This document shows, piece by piece, positions 38,640 through 53,300 of a stretch of 64,000 bases of DNA. The number at the start of each line of letters is the position of its first letter. Within the stretch, counting starts at the first letter, position 1. The translations under genes were made by a program, and so were the position numbers. The notes under the pieces are model-generated. The model was given only the letters and a program-made list of their open reading frames with translations. It was not told the DNA's origin and did not search any database. Source of the DNA: Neodontobutis hainanensis (taxonomy: Eukaryota > Chordata > Actinopteri > Gobiiformes > Odontobutidae); NCBI GenBank assembly GCA_024349245.1, contig JALDNG010000427.1, positions 1-64,000 on the forward strand, read 5' to 3'.

Positions 38640-41600
38640 GTTACGTCGACAAATAACCAAATTTTATGTTTAGAAGATTTGCGAAACTGATATAATGTGG
38701 TTTATGTGTCTAAAATGTCTCATTATTAGATAAATATAAATGTCTGGAATTTCACATTAAATTTCATGTAGAATTCACATAATTAATTTTTTTTATTTCC
38801 GCAATCGAATCATAAGTAAAATTTTATTTTACTTTTTTTATTTCAGTGATCAAAATTGTCTCTTAATTTATTACTTTAACAAGATGGTTATTGTTTGCGC
38901 GTGCGTATTAATAATTATACACATCATACTTTTGTACATGATGAAAGATAGTGGCATTTCCTTCATTCTTGAAAGCGTTTTAGATTCTCATATTATGTCG
39001 AGTTTAGAATTTATAGTTGATTTGAAAATAGGAAATCAGTTAAATTATCTTTGAATATTAGCTGGAGATTTTTTCATAAAATTATAAAGAATAAAGCTCG
39101 GTAACTCATGCATGCATACGTATAAAAAGCTTACCTTTACATTCAAGAAACAAAATTTAATGTATCAAACCGGTCAGAAATCTTCTCATAGGTTCTTCTA
39201 TAAAGACACTTTAAAGTTTGAAGCTAAGGTTATGAAATATAATATCTTGATGTTAAAATGAGTCATAAATATTTTAAAGAAAATAATTTCGAACAAAATG
39301 CGTGCTTCTAAGTCTTTCGCTAAAATTTTTTTCGTTATTTCTGTATATCAAGTTGAGTTTAAAGGATAACTAAATAATGGTTTCTAATACCCTTAATAAT
39401 TCAGAATTTCAACTATTTACTTCACTCAAAATCTTGTTTCATAAACACACTCTAACTCAAGATAGCCGAAAACAAAGTCACACAGGATTTCTGAGAAATA
39501 AAAAATATTGGTTCTCATGGTTTAATTATGCATAAAAAAATCAGTCATACTAATATATTGTGATATGTGGCCCATTACACAAAAAATAACCTGTAATAAA
39601 GAGATAAATCCCTTAAACTATTGGTCATGTTTAAATTTCAACTATTTGAAGATTCATCGAGCATTCTTAAATCATGAAAAACTGAATTCTGAACAACAAG
39701 CTGATAAGAATGTTTTATTAAATGCGCAATCTCATGTTTTTATTTGAGCACATGCATAAATCCATCAAAGTATTCAAAAATTCCCATTTTACTTTTCAAA
39801 AAATTATGATATTTTTGTCAAAATTATTTACACATTTTACATACATTAATATTGAAAAATGTAGTGTGAAATAATGTCGCTTATGGGATATGTTTAAAAC
39901 AGCATCTATGAATAAAACGTTAGAATTTAATATTTTGTTAAAATACTTACCATCTTTATTGAAAGAATATTTTGAGATGAATTGACGAGGCATTGTATAT
40001 TTGTCGCTCTGATTTTTAGTTCTTTTTATTGGTTAATCTTACGTGTGGCTTGAAAATTTATTCTTTTCTTAGTCTCAAGATCCAACCTAACCCAAATTTT
40101 CGTGTTATAAAAGTTTTAATATTAATTTCTAAATTATCAGATTTTTCTTCTAAAATTTTAGAATAACTACCATTTTCATAGAATCAAACTTTTATGTGAG
40201 CGATGGGAATAATCATCGTCTATATTCGGTTATATGAAAATTTTAAATATCTTTCAAGACACGAGTGTTTTAATACTCAAATAAAATGAGTTAAACCTAA
40301 TCATTATATTAGCATGTTACAATGATATATAACAGAAAATAAAAATTATTTTTTATTTTAAGAATTAACTTTCTACCAATTTTTGTCTTTAAGATAAATT
40401 AATATCCCAAAGATGATTAAAAGTGCATCTGTATAAATTAAAATTTTACTACGCATGTGTATGTATGATATTTTGGGAAGATGGTCTTTTTTTTATTTTT
40501 TCTTGCTCCAAAAATATTGATATAATGGGCTAGTTACGGATATTCTTCTTAAGTCGCAAGTGAGTATTTAGTTTTTGTCATTGAGTTTAATCGATTAGCA
40601 AAACTTTAAAAAACTTTATCTTAAATTTATGCTTGTATTAAAATAGACTAGCTTTATTCAAAAATCCATCGTTATCAGTTTTTTATGGTTTTTATTTTTG
40701 ATGAATATAGTTGAACACTTTTCATATGTGATTTAATTTTTCCACAAAAATGAGGCTCAATAAAGTTATTTAAATATAAACGAGCCATCTTTATTTCCAA
40801 CAGATAATGAGTTTGCAAAATGTCAAAATCGATCTTTAGGTAAACAAATTTAGATATATTGCAACAAATATGAATAATGTCTCGTGCATAAGTTTATCAA
40901 AACCTAAAAACATTTTTTTTTAAATCTATTCAGTGTTGTAAGTCACAAAGGTTGCACTTTTATAGTCTTACAATAAGCATATAATTTTTGAAATTTATTA
41001 ATTATTAATTAAATGAGATATTATTTTTGGTTTTCTCGAAAATACTTTTATGATTATACTTGTCAGATAAACGATCTAACCTAATATTGATGCAACTTTA
41101 AGAACTTTTTTGGTTTGTACCCATGTAAATAAGATGTCTACTTTTAAAAAAAGTTTATAGGTTGATATAATACGACAAATAGAATTATGTGTTCATTACA
41201 CTACTGAATAAACATACGAGTGTAAGATTGATTGTCTCGTATTTTCATTGAAGATTTGTCATTAACTTACCGAGTTTTTTTAAAAATGGGTTTATGTTAA
41301 CAGGTTATATTTTTCAATTTTTTAAATTTCACACATGATAATCTGTTTTATTTAAAATTTTATTCGTGGTTTTTAAAGTTTTGTGTGCATGGTTTTGATC
41401 ATGTAGTGTCGCGCCATGCTAACAAGAAAGTTAAACAAAAATTTTCAATTCATTTATAATATTCATTTTCATGACTAAAAATTACAATTTAAAAAATTAA
41501 AAAGTAGTTTTATGGGGGTAAAGTGTTTAGGATGATGAACTTGTATGGTGCCTATCGCCTTGAAGATAATAAGTTGAAAGCTACGCGAAATTGCTGTGTA

Positions 41601-44600
41601 TAAATTAATATATATTTTTAAAATTCAATAAAAAATTAAAAGTTTATTTCCTCCCTTTTTGTTTTTAAATTCGACAAAGAAAGAAACTGATAAAACCTAA
41701 AAGTGGAAAAATAAATTTAAGAAATAAATTTCAATTTTTATGAAATGAAGATATTTAACAAGATAAATCATCTTGAAATTATCATCTCTTTTGATATTTT
41801 TATTGATTAAAATAACCATTTCGGTTAATTAAGATTGGCTTGAAGGGGGGATATCGTGGGATTTTGAAGATATTAAATTTAAAAATTTTTTCAACGTTTC
41901 GTTTTTTAGAAAAATAATGCTAGCGTATAAAATTAAAATAGCAGGATAAGATTTTAAGAAAAAATATTGTGTGACTAGTCGCAATGTTTATTGATGTAAT
42001 ATAAAGTTGATTTTCGCCGCTTGTGCGCATGCTAAATTCGTTGAAAGATGGAATCATATATTACTAGATTAGCTCTTCAAAGTATATTGATAAAAAAAGA
42101 GGAAAATTAAGCGGTTTTATTTGTAAATTGTTCCACAAGGTTAGGTGAACACGCTTTTTAATTAAGTTGATAAAAAATATTTGTGCATCTTTATTTACGT
42201 TCTTAGATTGAGAAGTGAAAACAGCTAATATTTTAAATGGTATTTTGTAGAAAAATAGCTTGACAACAAATTTTTTACATAATATCTTCAAAATCATCAA
42301 ACACGAGCTATTTGTTTGACTTGTTATAATCCACAAGCTTTACGGATTTTAATTGGCGAATCTAGCAAAGATGTTTATTTAGATTAATATTTTAAAATGA
42401 TTGATCTCTTATGAAATTCCTGGTCTTTTATTTCTTTAATTGCGAATATAATTGGTTTGATATTTTTCGAAACCTTCTCACATGGTGTTAGGTCATGCCT
42501 TTAGAACTCCAAGAAGTAAGATTTTGGTTTTGCAAGGATTCCAAATGACCTCTCTTTTAAATATGAAAATGAACGTAATTAGTAAAATTCATAAACACAA
42601 AATAGTCAAAAAATACAATATGTAATATCAACTAGTGGTACGCATAGGTATAATTTCAACAGTATTCAGAATGGAGATGTAAAAATCTAAAAGCCTTGCA
42701 GAGTGAAACATCAATAATCAAAGATAATTTCACATTTAACAAGGTTTTAATTTCATTTCCACCAGTCAGGTGAATGTAAACTTTGTATCAGCCCCTTAAC
42801 TAATTCAAAGTATATCCTTGGTACATATATTTCTCAACAAGATGTAAAATCGAAAAATCGTGTTGTTTTTAAATTAAATTTTTCCTCTTTCGAACTTTTA
42901 ACAATATTTAAGTTGAGAAAAATATAAATTATTTTAAAATCATATGCAGACAAAAATGATTCTCATAAAAATAAGTTAATTATTTTCGACATTAAAGCCA
43001 AATGTTCATTTTTAAATTTTAAGAGTAAATTTTATATAAACGTTGAATATTTTCAAAGAGAAAACTTCTCCCTAAGTTAAGAATGTTTATTCACTGATAT
43101 GCTGGATTAATTGTTATGAACAAAATTACAAAAGCCAAGAACCGTTTTTCGTTGGTTAGATTTTTGAGACATCGACTTTTTAAGTTTGGTTCTTCTTCAA
43201 TAGAAATAAATTCTACAAAAAGTTGTAATCTAGGATTGATGAGAATTGGTGGATATTAACTATTTAAGAAAATTCTTGTAATGTTATTTCGAGACTATAT
43301 AAATCAAATCCATTAAGGACAAGATTTTAAGGCTTTTCAGATAGATGTGCCAGAAGTTTTTTGGGTTAATTTTACCGACTATAAGAATTTATAAGGTAAG
43401 TTAAGGGAGTGTTTCTTAACAGATCAAAAATTTTGAATCGAAATTTGTTAGACTTCAAGTTTTAAAATTGAAGGTGCAATATGAGTGATTTTTAAAAGTC
43501 AATATGAGTTAAATAGATTTTCTTCCATTTTTTAGAATTTTTGATGTTCATTTGAGTCATATCAAAGCAGTTTATCTTCATGAATAGATTCTTGTCTATC
43601 CTGAATGTACATATTTAAGATTCTATACAAGGTCCAGTTTTGACTAATTTTATGAATATACGAACAAGAAAACTTAAAGTTAAACACTAATTTTAATTAT
43701 CTTTTTAAAAAAGGTTTAATGTTCTCATTTGTTTCAACGCTTCTAACATTCATTGAGCTTAAAACAAAATATTTATCAAAGGAACGAAAATAAACAAACT
43801 GTGAAATATTTTAAACCGTAGGAAACCGTTATCGCGGTATATCTCAGATCGTAGTTTTAGAGTTTTCAGGCTACCTTTGCACTTATACAACTCCTCAATT
43901 ATTGATCAGTTCATTTATCATGGAATATTTTATTAAGAGAGACCTCTGAGTACTCACCACTCACTCACTCAAACGATTCAATTTTTAATTTTGTTATCTC
44001 GCAATTTACCTTGATTTTACTATTTAAAAATAAACCTATGTTTGTGCAGACCTGATCGATTCGAAACAACCGACTGTGTAAAGATCTTTCATTTACTATT
44101 GTCAGAGAATTAATATTGTCAACACCAACGCCTCAAGAAAAAAGAGTCTTCAAAATTTAACCTTTAAAAACTGTTGAAACAAAGGTTAATCTACCCCCAA
44201 AACCATCGTTCATTAAAGGGTTTCAGTGAGCAAATTTCTCACCCTACCATTTACCAAATTAGTCTGGTCAATGGTTCTAACAGTAAACGAAGCCCAAAAG
44301 CACTCGAATGTTTAAAAGACACAGCTTTATTGCATGAAAAAGGTACACGCTGACTTAATCTAAAAAATATTTACACTATTTGGATTAATATAGATCTACT
44401 AAAGAATAATCGTAGATAGATTGCCAAAATTATATCTGTAGATAAGATGTAAATAAATTCTAAAGATGTTGCAGTTCCATGAAAATTATTTTTGTTACGT
44501 GATAAATTAAGTTGAATCATGAAATAATAATGCATATTTCTTTTGAAAAATCTAAGGCCATGTGTATCTTTTAAACTTAATACGTGTAAAACACTTAATG

Positions 44601-46600
44601 AGGAGTGGCAAATTTAACCAAACGGTCAACTTTGGAAGCGATGAGTATATATTAAAGATATCCGGACCTCTTTTTGGCATTTATTTTAGGACGAATAAAA
44701 CAGAATTTATATCTTTAATTTCATGGATTAAATCAAACAGTTTTAAGTTCTTATTCCTCATCATAAAATTGGAGCTTATTCATTGAATATTTTTGGGATG
44801 TGATTTTCATCACAGCACGGAAGTTGAGTTTTCCTATTTACAAAAGCGAGCTAACATAAATTCTCCCAATGAAAATAGTCTCAATCCAATCTTTAAACAT
44901 TAAAAGAGGACAAAATTATCAAGAATATAAAATAATTATCAAATATTTTATTTTACATAGTCTATTAATTAACATGTCTCCCCAAGTGTGGGATAGAATA
45001 AAAAACGAATGTGCTCGAACTTTAACTTATGATATGTTTTAATTGCTTTTTTCGAAAAGCTAAATGTGTGGAACATGACTTATTCTATTCCCAACGAACT
45101 CATGTCGCAGAGGTTTGGTTATCATAGTGGCCCAGGAGAGGGTTAGAGTCCTACACTACTCGACTTCTCGTGTTTGAACTTTGAAAGGGTGATAAACATT
45201 GGTAAAACACTGTAAGGCAGAACCTAGCAAGCAGCACATTACTTAACGGCCCGTAAAGAAGTAAACTTTCTTCGAAATAAGCCTGATAGGTTTGCTTCAT
45301 TCTTACTATTCAAAAATAAATCGTATATTTACCTTTTCTATGAAAAATCTCTCCTGTATTATTTCTATTTGATTTATAATTTATCTTTTGGTTAAAATAT
45401 CGGAATTAAACGAAATTAATATATGTCGCAACTTCTGGATTCATGCCAAATAAATTTTATCGAGATCTCATCTCATATCTAGCTTGAACAATATTAACCT
45501 TCGCTTTAATTTAATTTATTTACTCTTGTGGAATAAACTTGTTCATCTCAACCGATTTATTGTTGAGAAATATTTTTGTCTTTATTCCTTCAAATAGCCT
45601 CTCGTTATCGTTATACAATGCAGACAATAATTCATGATCAATATTAAAACTAAGTCTTATCAAAAAAGAATGATAAATTGAGCTCTTATCGCTACCTCTT
45701 CAATGATATCCAATGCGAATGAATATATTAAAATACCCACGAAATTCAAATAAGAAATTAATTCATTTTTTAAATCAAATTGATGAAGAGTTTTCCATCA
45801 ATCCTTACTCAAACTTTAAATTCAAAACACATCAGTATTTTTTATTTTTGTAGTAAATCAACTATAAGGAAAGCCTAAAAGGGTTTTTTTCGAAGAAAGT
45901 CTCCGTACACGAACGCCCTTACATAAAACTCTTTTCGGTGCCCTTTCGTTTTGTAATTGCAAGTTATCCAGTATGGTGAGACTGTCACTCAGCATTCAGA
46001 AATGTTTGTTAATTTTGAACAACAAAGAAAGATTATTTTCATAACAAATTTTTCAAACTTTTATTCTTTGTTGAATTAAAGATTACAAATAAAACGAGTT
46101 CAAATCAATAAATTATGCTACCGATTGACAAGTTTAGCGGCCATTACTTTGTTATTTTTTACTAATCGTCGGAACACATAACTACACTCTCTAAATTACT
46201 GTTAAATTTGTCAAATAGAAAAAAATTCGTGCATATAACAACAATTTTTTGAATCTTTATCACTGCTTTTTTAAAATTTTAAGTGCCTAAAATACATACA
46301 TATAACAAACCTTTCAAATATTCATCAGTTTCACACTCTACTGCTTTTATGAAGTCAATATTTGTAATTCGCATCACGTTTTAAACACTTAAGACATTCA
46401 AAAATATGAAAGGTCAAAATTTCTAAATTAGTGTAAATGTGGGACCACACAAAATTTATTAAAAACAAAAATTGAGCGAAAATCCTCACCTGTTTGATTC
46501 ATTCAATTTTAAACAAAAAATGATTTTGACATTTTTCACGTTGAATGCACGAGGTGGCGTAAAATACATATTCAACTTACAATATTGAAAATCTTAGACA
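38640..46600. other. Longest gene-poor stretch, about 8 kb
   Basis: AT-rich throughout, with scattered open frames whose products look like noise. A slightly GC-elevated patch at 44.98-45.32 kb is neither coding nor an identifiable RNA. No repeats or elements were recognised. Confidence 0.5.
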
Positions 46601-46604
46601 ACTT

Positions 46605-46622
46605 CTTTTTATTTTTAAACAG
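46605..46622 (+). promoter_or_regulatory. Strong 3' splice-acceptor-like tract upstream of RRP1
   Basis: A pyrimidine-rich run ends in ACAG at 46619-46622, 48 nt before the RRP1 start codon. It could be the acceptor of an intron in the 5' untranslated region or a trans-splice site. No matching donor was identified. Confidence 0.3.
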
Positions 46623-46670
46623 TACTTTTACTGATGAAAGTTGAGGATTCTTAAGTTAAATGATCCACGC

Positions 46671-47667
46671 ATGCGCGCGGAACTCAACATGTCTGACGAT
46701 GAAACTTCTTCTTATGCTTTAGGATTAGCAAATGTGGATGAAAAGATGAGAGATGTTACATTGACCTTGTTTAAAACATGGTTTTCGAATACTAGCCAAG
46801 TATTAAAAGAAAAATCAATGATGAGAATATGGAAAGGGTTATTTTACTTGTTCTGGCTCTGTGATAAACCTGCTAACCAAGTAACTTATTAACTACAATC
46901 AAGGAAATTGTATCAATAAAAATTTCCGGTTTACTCAAATCAAAAACTAGTTTGATAAATAGTAAGACATTTTCGAATCAGTTTCAATATTTTACAAATG
47001 TTTCTTGGAAACATTAACACGAGAGTGGTACGGAATTGATCGTTTTCGAAGGGACAAATTTCTTCTTGTTATTTTTCCCACTTATTTTAGTTATTCGACC
47101 GTGTGAATAGAGAATACTTTTATTTATTTCACTCTTTAAGTAACATGAAGATCTTGTATGCTGCATGGAATGATAAATCTTCTGAACCGTATAAAGTTTT
47201 AAAAGTAATATTTTTGAACACAGATTCCGAAAGAACTTCAAGTGCACTTTTTCGAACAATTTCCAGAGTATCTTGGCAAAGAAAAATTATCGGACATACA
47301 CCCGAATAAATATATTCTATATTTTCTTAAAGATTTATTTACCTTGACTTTCTATTCTGAGTATTTTTAAAGTAATTGTTAGAAAATACTTAATCCCTAA
47401 ACTAAATGGGGCCTTCATCGAACTATTAAATTCTATCAACCCGGCTTCTTCCCTAGTAATATTTATTTACAAACAGGAATTTATTAAATCTTCCTTGGAA
47501 GATATTTATAAAACAAATCTTGAAAAAAATAATGTAAATCGAAATACAAGAAGAAATTACCATAGTATGCTAAAATAGTGAAGAAAATTTCTAAATTTAG
47601 TGTTAAAAAGCATCTAAATTCATCTCGTGGTACCAATCCCTGTGATAGTTCTCAAAGCTCTCTTTGA
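46671..47667 (+). CDS. RRP1: RRP1/Nop52-family ribosome biogenesis protein
   Basis: RRP1 (Nop52) is a nucleolar protein needed for processing of 27S/32S pre-rRNA towards 5.8S and 28S rRNA. Eight exons (46671-46880, 46904-46961, 46982-47067, 47091-47204, 47224-47360, 47383-47455, 47477-47577, 47601-47667) with introns of 23, 20, 23, 19, 22, 21 and 23 nt give 281 residues. Residues 53-67 read IWKGLFYLFWLCDKP, the family hallmark. Residues 103-116 read REWYGIDRFRRDKF, matching the REW-x-GIDR-x-R-DKF block. A later block (LQVHFFEQFPEYLGKEKL) matches the helical-repeat region. The protein stops soon after this domain and lacks the long disordered basic C-terminal tail of many animal homologues. 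The 21-nt intron is in frame and stop-free. The start was chosen at the first in-frame ATG; 46689 is an alternative. Confidence 0.93.
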
Positions 47668-48189
47668 GTTTTTTATGAATTAAATATAATTAGATTTATC
47701 GTAAACACCTAATATATAATAAAGATTTTTCTCATTTTTAAACATAAATTCGTTCATAATTTTGTAATTTCCTCCTATTAGAAGAATGAATGTCTCACGT
47801 TACAAACTTAATGAGTTTAAGAGCTCCCCTCATAAACCAAACTTTGAATGAGATACAATTGAAAAAGATCAGTTTCGAGGTGTAATAATCGTTCTTTTAT
47901 TCACATCTGGTCGTTTATCTGACGAAGCATAATGAAGTTTACATACAAATAAAATAACTAAAGAGGAAAACCATCAATTTAAAACTAGTATGATCTAAAA
48001 AGGATACAATCATTATTTTTTACATTTTAAAGCTTCCTGGAAATTTTCTCATTTGCTTACTTTTCTCAATCATAAGTTTTGGGATTTAGTGTCCATTTTT
48101 CTTGGTATATCAATTGGATATCTTTCTTATACAATAAGTTTTAAATTTAAATTTGTTGCCTCTTCGCTGGAAATTTCTAAAATCCTGGC

Positions 48190-49490
48190 AACTTTAATTG
48201 TTACCTGATCATAATTGGATGACTAATTTTCTGAAAATGTATCAAGCTGTTCACACTTACGACCACTAACAACTCTTTAATCAACTCTCAAATGTTGTCC
48301 TCGACCAGGTCTTCAAACCAATTAGCATCTTCTTCCAGGTCCATATGATTCCTAACGACATAGTCTTATTCATTACAGCTGCTGCATCTGCCTCCAAACC
48401 TTCCAAATCCATTCTCCCTGGTATATATAATGACAAGAACTTTCTTCTTGACGTTGTGTTTCAGAATAAAGTTGCCTTACCACAATTGTCGAAAAGTGAA
48501 CTCGATGTTATTATCTATACCTAAGAAGATTTTCATCGTGAAAAATTCGAGAAATATTGATGTAGCATACTGGCCCATAAGTTGAAACCGAAGGGTAAGG
48601 TGGGGAGTCAGATACTCTGCTGTGATCCCCCCATAATCTTCTGAAAATCTTGGGGTTATAGCATTGGCTTTAACAGCAGATATGGACTGATCATACTGTT
48701 TTCTTAAAAATATTAAATGGTGCGTGGAGCAAAAACTTCAGTCATCATTCCATAAATATGATTTTCTTCATCTTTGCCAAATCAATTCTCTTCCATATTA
48801 CGTTGGATTTGCTTTAATGCGCATCGTGGCGTTTATGACAAGGATATTTTCTGAGTGGTAGAATAACACTGGTAAATATTTCAGTCCTTATTATAATCGG
48901 AACAGTTCAGCATAATTTTCGATTCTTCATTATTTTTTGCACAGACAGCCTTTTTCATTTTTGGCATAAAAAGATCCTATTTTACAGTTTCTTCCATATG
49001 AGGTCCGTTTCATAAAAATTAAAGACTGACTGTGAAGCAGGGTCTTTTTCTTGTATGATTTGGTCATTTTATTTTCAACGCTTATTTTTTTTCTAATCAC
49101 AACAGAGAATCACTTCGTGCCAAAATACACAGTGAAGCAAATATATTTTGTGAACTTTCTAAATAACCTTAACTATATCCTGATTATTTTGCGCTTTTAA
49201 CACAGAAATTTATATTATAAGTTATTTTAAAATAGTTTAGCTTTTTAACATATTACAATCTCACTTGGTCTGTCTTCTGCAATTTACGTTAATTTATCTA
49301 TATTCAGAGAAGATTTTCGTATTTAATGAAAATTCTATGTTTTTCTTCTGTGTATTAGTCACGTCTTTTAACCACATTGACTGATTAAGTAACTCTCTTT
49401 TCTTTCAGGATGACCGTGACAATCGATTTATCTGTGTTGTACTCATTAGCAATGCTATGTAACAAATGAGAGCGCAATCGGCTTTTTAAC
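48190..49490 (-). pseudogene. pogo/Tigger-type DDE transposase relic
   Basis: Minus-strand fragments fall in transposase order. A helix-turn-helix piece near 49.40-49.47 kb reads LIANEYNTDKSIVTVILKEK, matching the CENP-B-like N-terminal domain. Near 48.55-48.65 kb is YLTPHLTLRFQLMGQ, corresponding to the LPPNTTSLIQPMDQG block before the last catalytic residue. Near 48.27-48.36 kb is an acidic tail (LEEDANWFEDLVEDNI, then a stop and ELIKELL), as at the C-terminus of Tigger proteins. Between them are several stops and frame changes. The element is dead, and TA target-site duplications and terminal repeats were not located. Confidence 0.72.
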
Positions 49491-49499
49491 AAATTTTAC

Positions 49500-50330
49500 C
49501 CTTATATCACTCAACTTTTATCCTTTTAACCCTCCCAACTACAAAAAATACCGCTCTTCGGAAACATAAAGGATAGGTTGCGAAGAAAAAAATGAAGGAG
49601 AAAAATTGAAAACAGTTTCAAAACTAGGAATTTTCACAGCTGTTTCTTAAGTTTTAAGAAAGGGAATAAGAGCACTTGTGTGTGTTCTCTGTTGTAATGC
49701 TCAGAATCATCTGTATCCAGCTATAAACCTTACCATCTCAAATCAGCAGATTCCAAAATTCTAACTAACTTGAGTAATTCAAATATTTATTACAACTCAA
49801 TACTTACGAAGATAACTTTTAAATTTGAAAATTTACTTCCTGTTTTGGCCTCTTGTGTTTTAAGATCTAAATAAAAGCTCAATATCTTTTCAAATTTTTA
49901 CATTATAGAATAAAACATACTATCTTATCAGAAAGTTTAAAAAATTATTCGCAAAAAATAGTTTAACGTTAAATTTTAACCATTATCATATTTTATTAAT
50001 TCAAAGAAAAAAAAAGATAATACGGTGAACAATTACTTTTGAAGTTGGCTCAATGATCTGTCTCACAGACCCATTTTCAAATTAATTTTATGTCTTTTAA
50101 TTAACGGACAAGTTGTATTTTTGTTTTCTATGTTTTTTGGCGAATCTGTACAGACACTTAACAATTCATGGCTAAATCTTACCTTTTATTCATAAAAATA
50201 TATAAATTTTCTAAAACAATCACATTTTCTGTGTTTACTTTTAATTAGACAACTTATGTGCAAAAATATTTTCTCTTAGATATAATATTATTGCATTGTG
50301 ATGTTAAAGATTCGGTTAGATTCATTTTGT
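49500..50330. other. Spacer between pogo and gypsy relics
   Basis: AT-rich, with no gene recognised. It may hold unrecognisable 5' parts of either element. Confidence 0.45.
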
Positions 50331-50339
50331 AAATATCTT

Positions 50340-53300
50340 ATATCAGAGCCGAGGAAACCATGGACGCAAATTTTCAGATTATATCGATACCGGTAAACCA
50401 AAGAGGCAAATTGTAAATGAAAGCGATTGCTAAATTCTTAAGTTACATGCAGCTCTAAGTATTTTGCTCTGACAAGACCGGAAAAACTCATAAGCATAAA
50501 TTAGGTCGTTGTGATCTTAAGACCTTAAAAATAAACTTTTTGGAGCAAAGTCAGTTTATGTAAAATATTTGGAAGCCAAAATCCATAAAGAGGCCATTTC
50601 GACTCTTTTTTGAAAACTCACCTTCTACATAACAAGAGCGTGGTTGAGTATGTCTCGCAGGGAAGTTTCAAAATTATTCTCTCAAAAAAACAACAGCGAT
50701 ATCTAACAATTTGAAGAGATTTTAAAATCAAATGTTAGTTTTTAGTTGCTTGACAATCTCATACTGATCCATGAACTAATAAGAAAATACCTATTCAACG
50801 TAACTTTCATAAAATTTTCAAAACGTAACAAAATCTTGTTCAGATAACTTAAATATCGTAGAATTGAGAAAAGAAGATTTATCAATCAAGATAGAGGATG
50901 GACAGAGTCTTATTGTCTTTTAAAGTTTCAAACAAAATAAAATTCTTCAACCGAGAAAATAAGGCTTTTCAAAATGCAATTAACTTTGGCTAAAAACAGA
51001 CTAACGTCCAAAAGTTACTCCTTGAAAGAATTTTAGACGATAGGAACATCATTTAAGAAAATAACTTGATCCAAATCATCCAATGCAACGAAGTAATTTT
51101 ATTTCGTCTCATTCTGATGTTTGGAATAAAAGACGAAAATTATATCAAAATAACTAGAAAAACTTTAAAAATGAGCACCAAACCCGTTTTTGATACGAGA
51201 GTCTGCGTTTCTTGAAAAAATCATAAGTTAAAATCAGCTCGAATTGGTCCCAATAAGTGACCTAACAAAATAAACCACTTAGTACAACGTTGATTCATTT
51301 CAGGTTTGATATAAATATTTTAAAAGACATTTTATTTTCCTGCAATATTGTAACTGCGACTGATTATTAGATTAGACTTTATCAAAGGCAACAGCATTTT
51401 CATTCATCTAAACTTCCATTAAATGCTCTCAAAAAGTAATCAAAAGAAAAAAACTTTCTCCCTTCTCGAAACAAAATTAGCTTGAAAGTAATTAACAGAG
51501 TAACATCTTCTTGAAGCGTGAGCCAGATGGTGGCTTCACAAGGTTCCTTTTGCATCAAATAAATACATTAAACCATCCACTCATCAGGATTCGATCATAA
51601 AAGTGTCAAAATCTCAAAGAATTATGATGAGCTCAATGACAGTAGATCTAAATTAAAGCAAGGCTGTATATGAGAGCCAAAGCCCATGGTTTTCTCTTGC
51701 ATTTCTCGAAAAGAAGAAAGGTGAAAGTAATCTTGTATTATCGATGATTTGCAACAAGAAACAATCACAATAAAAGATCGATTCAGTCTACCGGTAATTT
51801 ACTAATTAGTCGATTTCCTCTCAGGAGAGAATATCTTTTCCATTATCGACTTTGAGGGTGGTTTTTGACAACGCACCTTGAAAGAAAATGACGAGGAATA
51901 AAATAATTTATGTCAATGACAGTGCTTACTATTCATGATTTCAATTTTATACCTTTTGGCCTCACCAATGCTCCAGAAGCATTCTAGTTGGTTGATGAAT
52001 AATGTTTTAGGTCAAGGCAATTACTATTCTGCATTCCTAGAAGAGGTCAATTCTCCCTTTCACAACTGGACGACGTCTTCAGAACTCTTACTGGCTATTT
52101 TTAACTAAGAATAATTTTATTAAAATTGCTACCACTGGAAGTAAATTAACTATGTTTTATTTGTATCTTTTCATGGGGTTTAAGTATATACAAACAAGAA
52201 ACCCCAAATTAAAGGATGGAAAGACACAAATTCATAAAAGCCACTCAAGTATTTTTTGAATTTTGTGACTTTAAAAGACGTTTAACTTGAACATATAAGA
52301 TATTGTTTCTCTGCCATACCAATCACTGAAAAACTCAAGGACGTGTCTCTAAAGTTGTGTATGTGATAAATCACTTTCAGAAAATCCCACAAACTGATTG
52401 AATTCTCATCATTTTAATTGTTCAAGCTGGAATCTCACATTCACTTACGCTGTGACGCATCTGATGCGACTATCGATGCATTAATCTCATAAATTTATGA
52501 TGGAGGATTATTGCCGATTTTCTTATTTTCAAAACTCGTTATATTCTGCTAAAGGGAATAATTTAACACCTGATAAACTGAATACATGGCTATTGGTTCA
52601 ACAATTTGAAATTTTTGGTTCTATCTTGATGGAAATAACTTTCACTCTCAAACCGATCATGGGTTCATTTTTATATCTGGGATCGGTAAAAAATTTAAAA
52701 TAAAAATGAAATGATTATATTTAAGAAAAGAAAGAATTAAACTCGATGTTCACTGTATGACCGAAAAAATTAGGTAACTGAAGGGCTATTTAGATTTCTT
52801 ACTGCAATCAAAATCACAAGTTAGTTAAATGGGGCAGATAAGCAGAAAAAAGTGTATCAAAGATACTAAATTATATCAACCTCAAACTACTCTCTTAAAA
52901 TTTTGACGAAGTGAAAAACTAATTTCATTTCAGTAAATTTTGGATCCTTTTATCTCAATTTAGACTCGTTTATCAACCCCGAATATGATTTCGTCTGATA
53001 ATCCATTTATATCTTCGATCTGATCTTTTTTACACTGAATCGTAATCTCTTTACATGTTGGAATCAATAAAGTTATCGATAGTGGCCAAAAGGAAAAATG
53101 ATATCATTTAATATTATGAACGTCTTATAATCAAAATTAAAATTTCACCAAAAAAGCAAGCATGAAAACTCTATTTAAACTACACGGAATTCAGTAATGG
53201 GAATAGGGTTTGAGGGAAACAAATTTAAGGAGTAGCTCATATTTAGGGGAATTGATATATCGCTAGCATGATCAATCTGCTCATTTAACTTCACACTAGT

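Noticed and set aside
45110..45165. tRNA-like A-box and B-box patterns in a GC-elevated patch
   Set aside because: The two boxes are too close together and no cloverleaf can be drawn.
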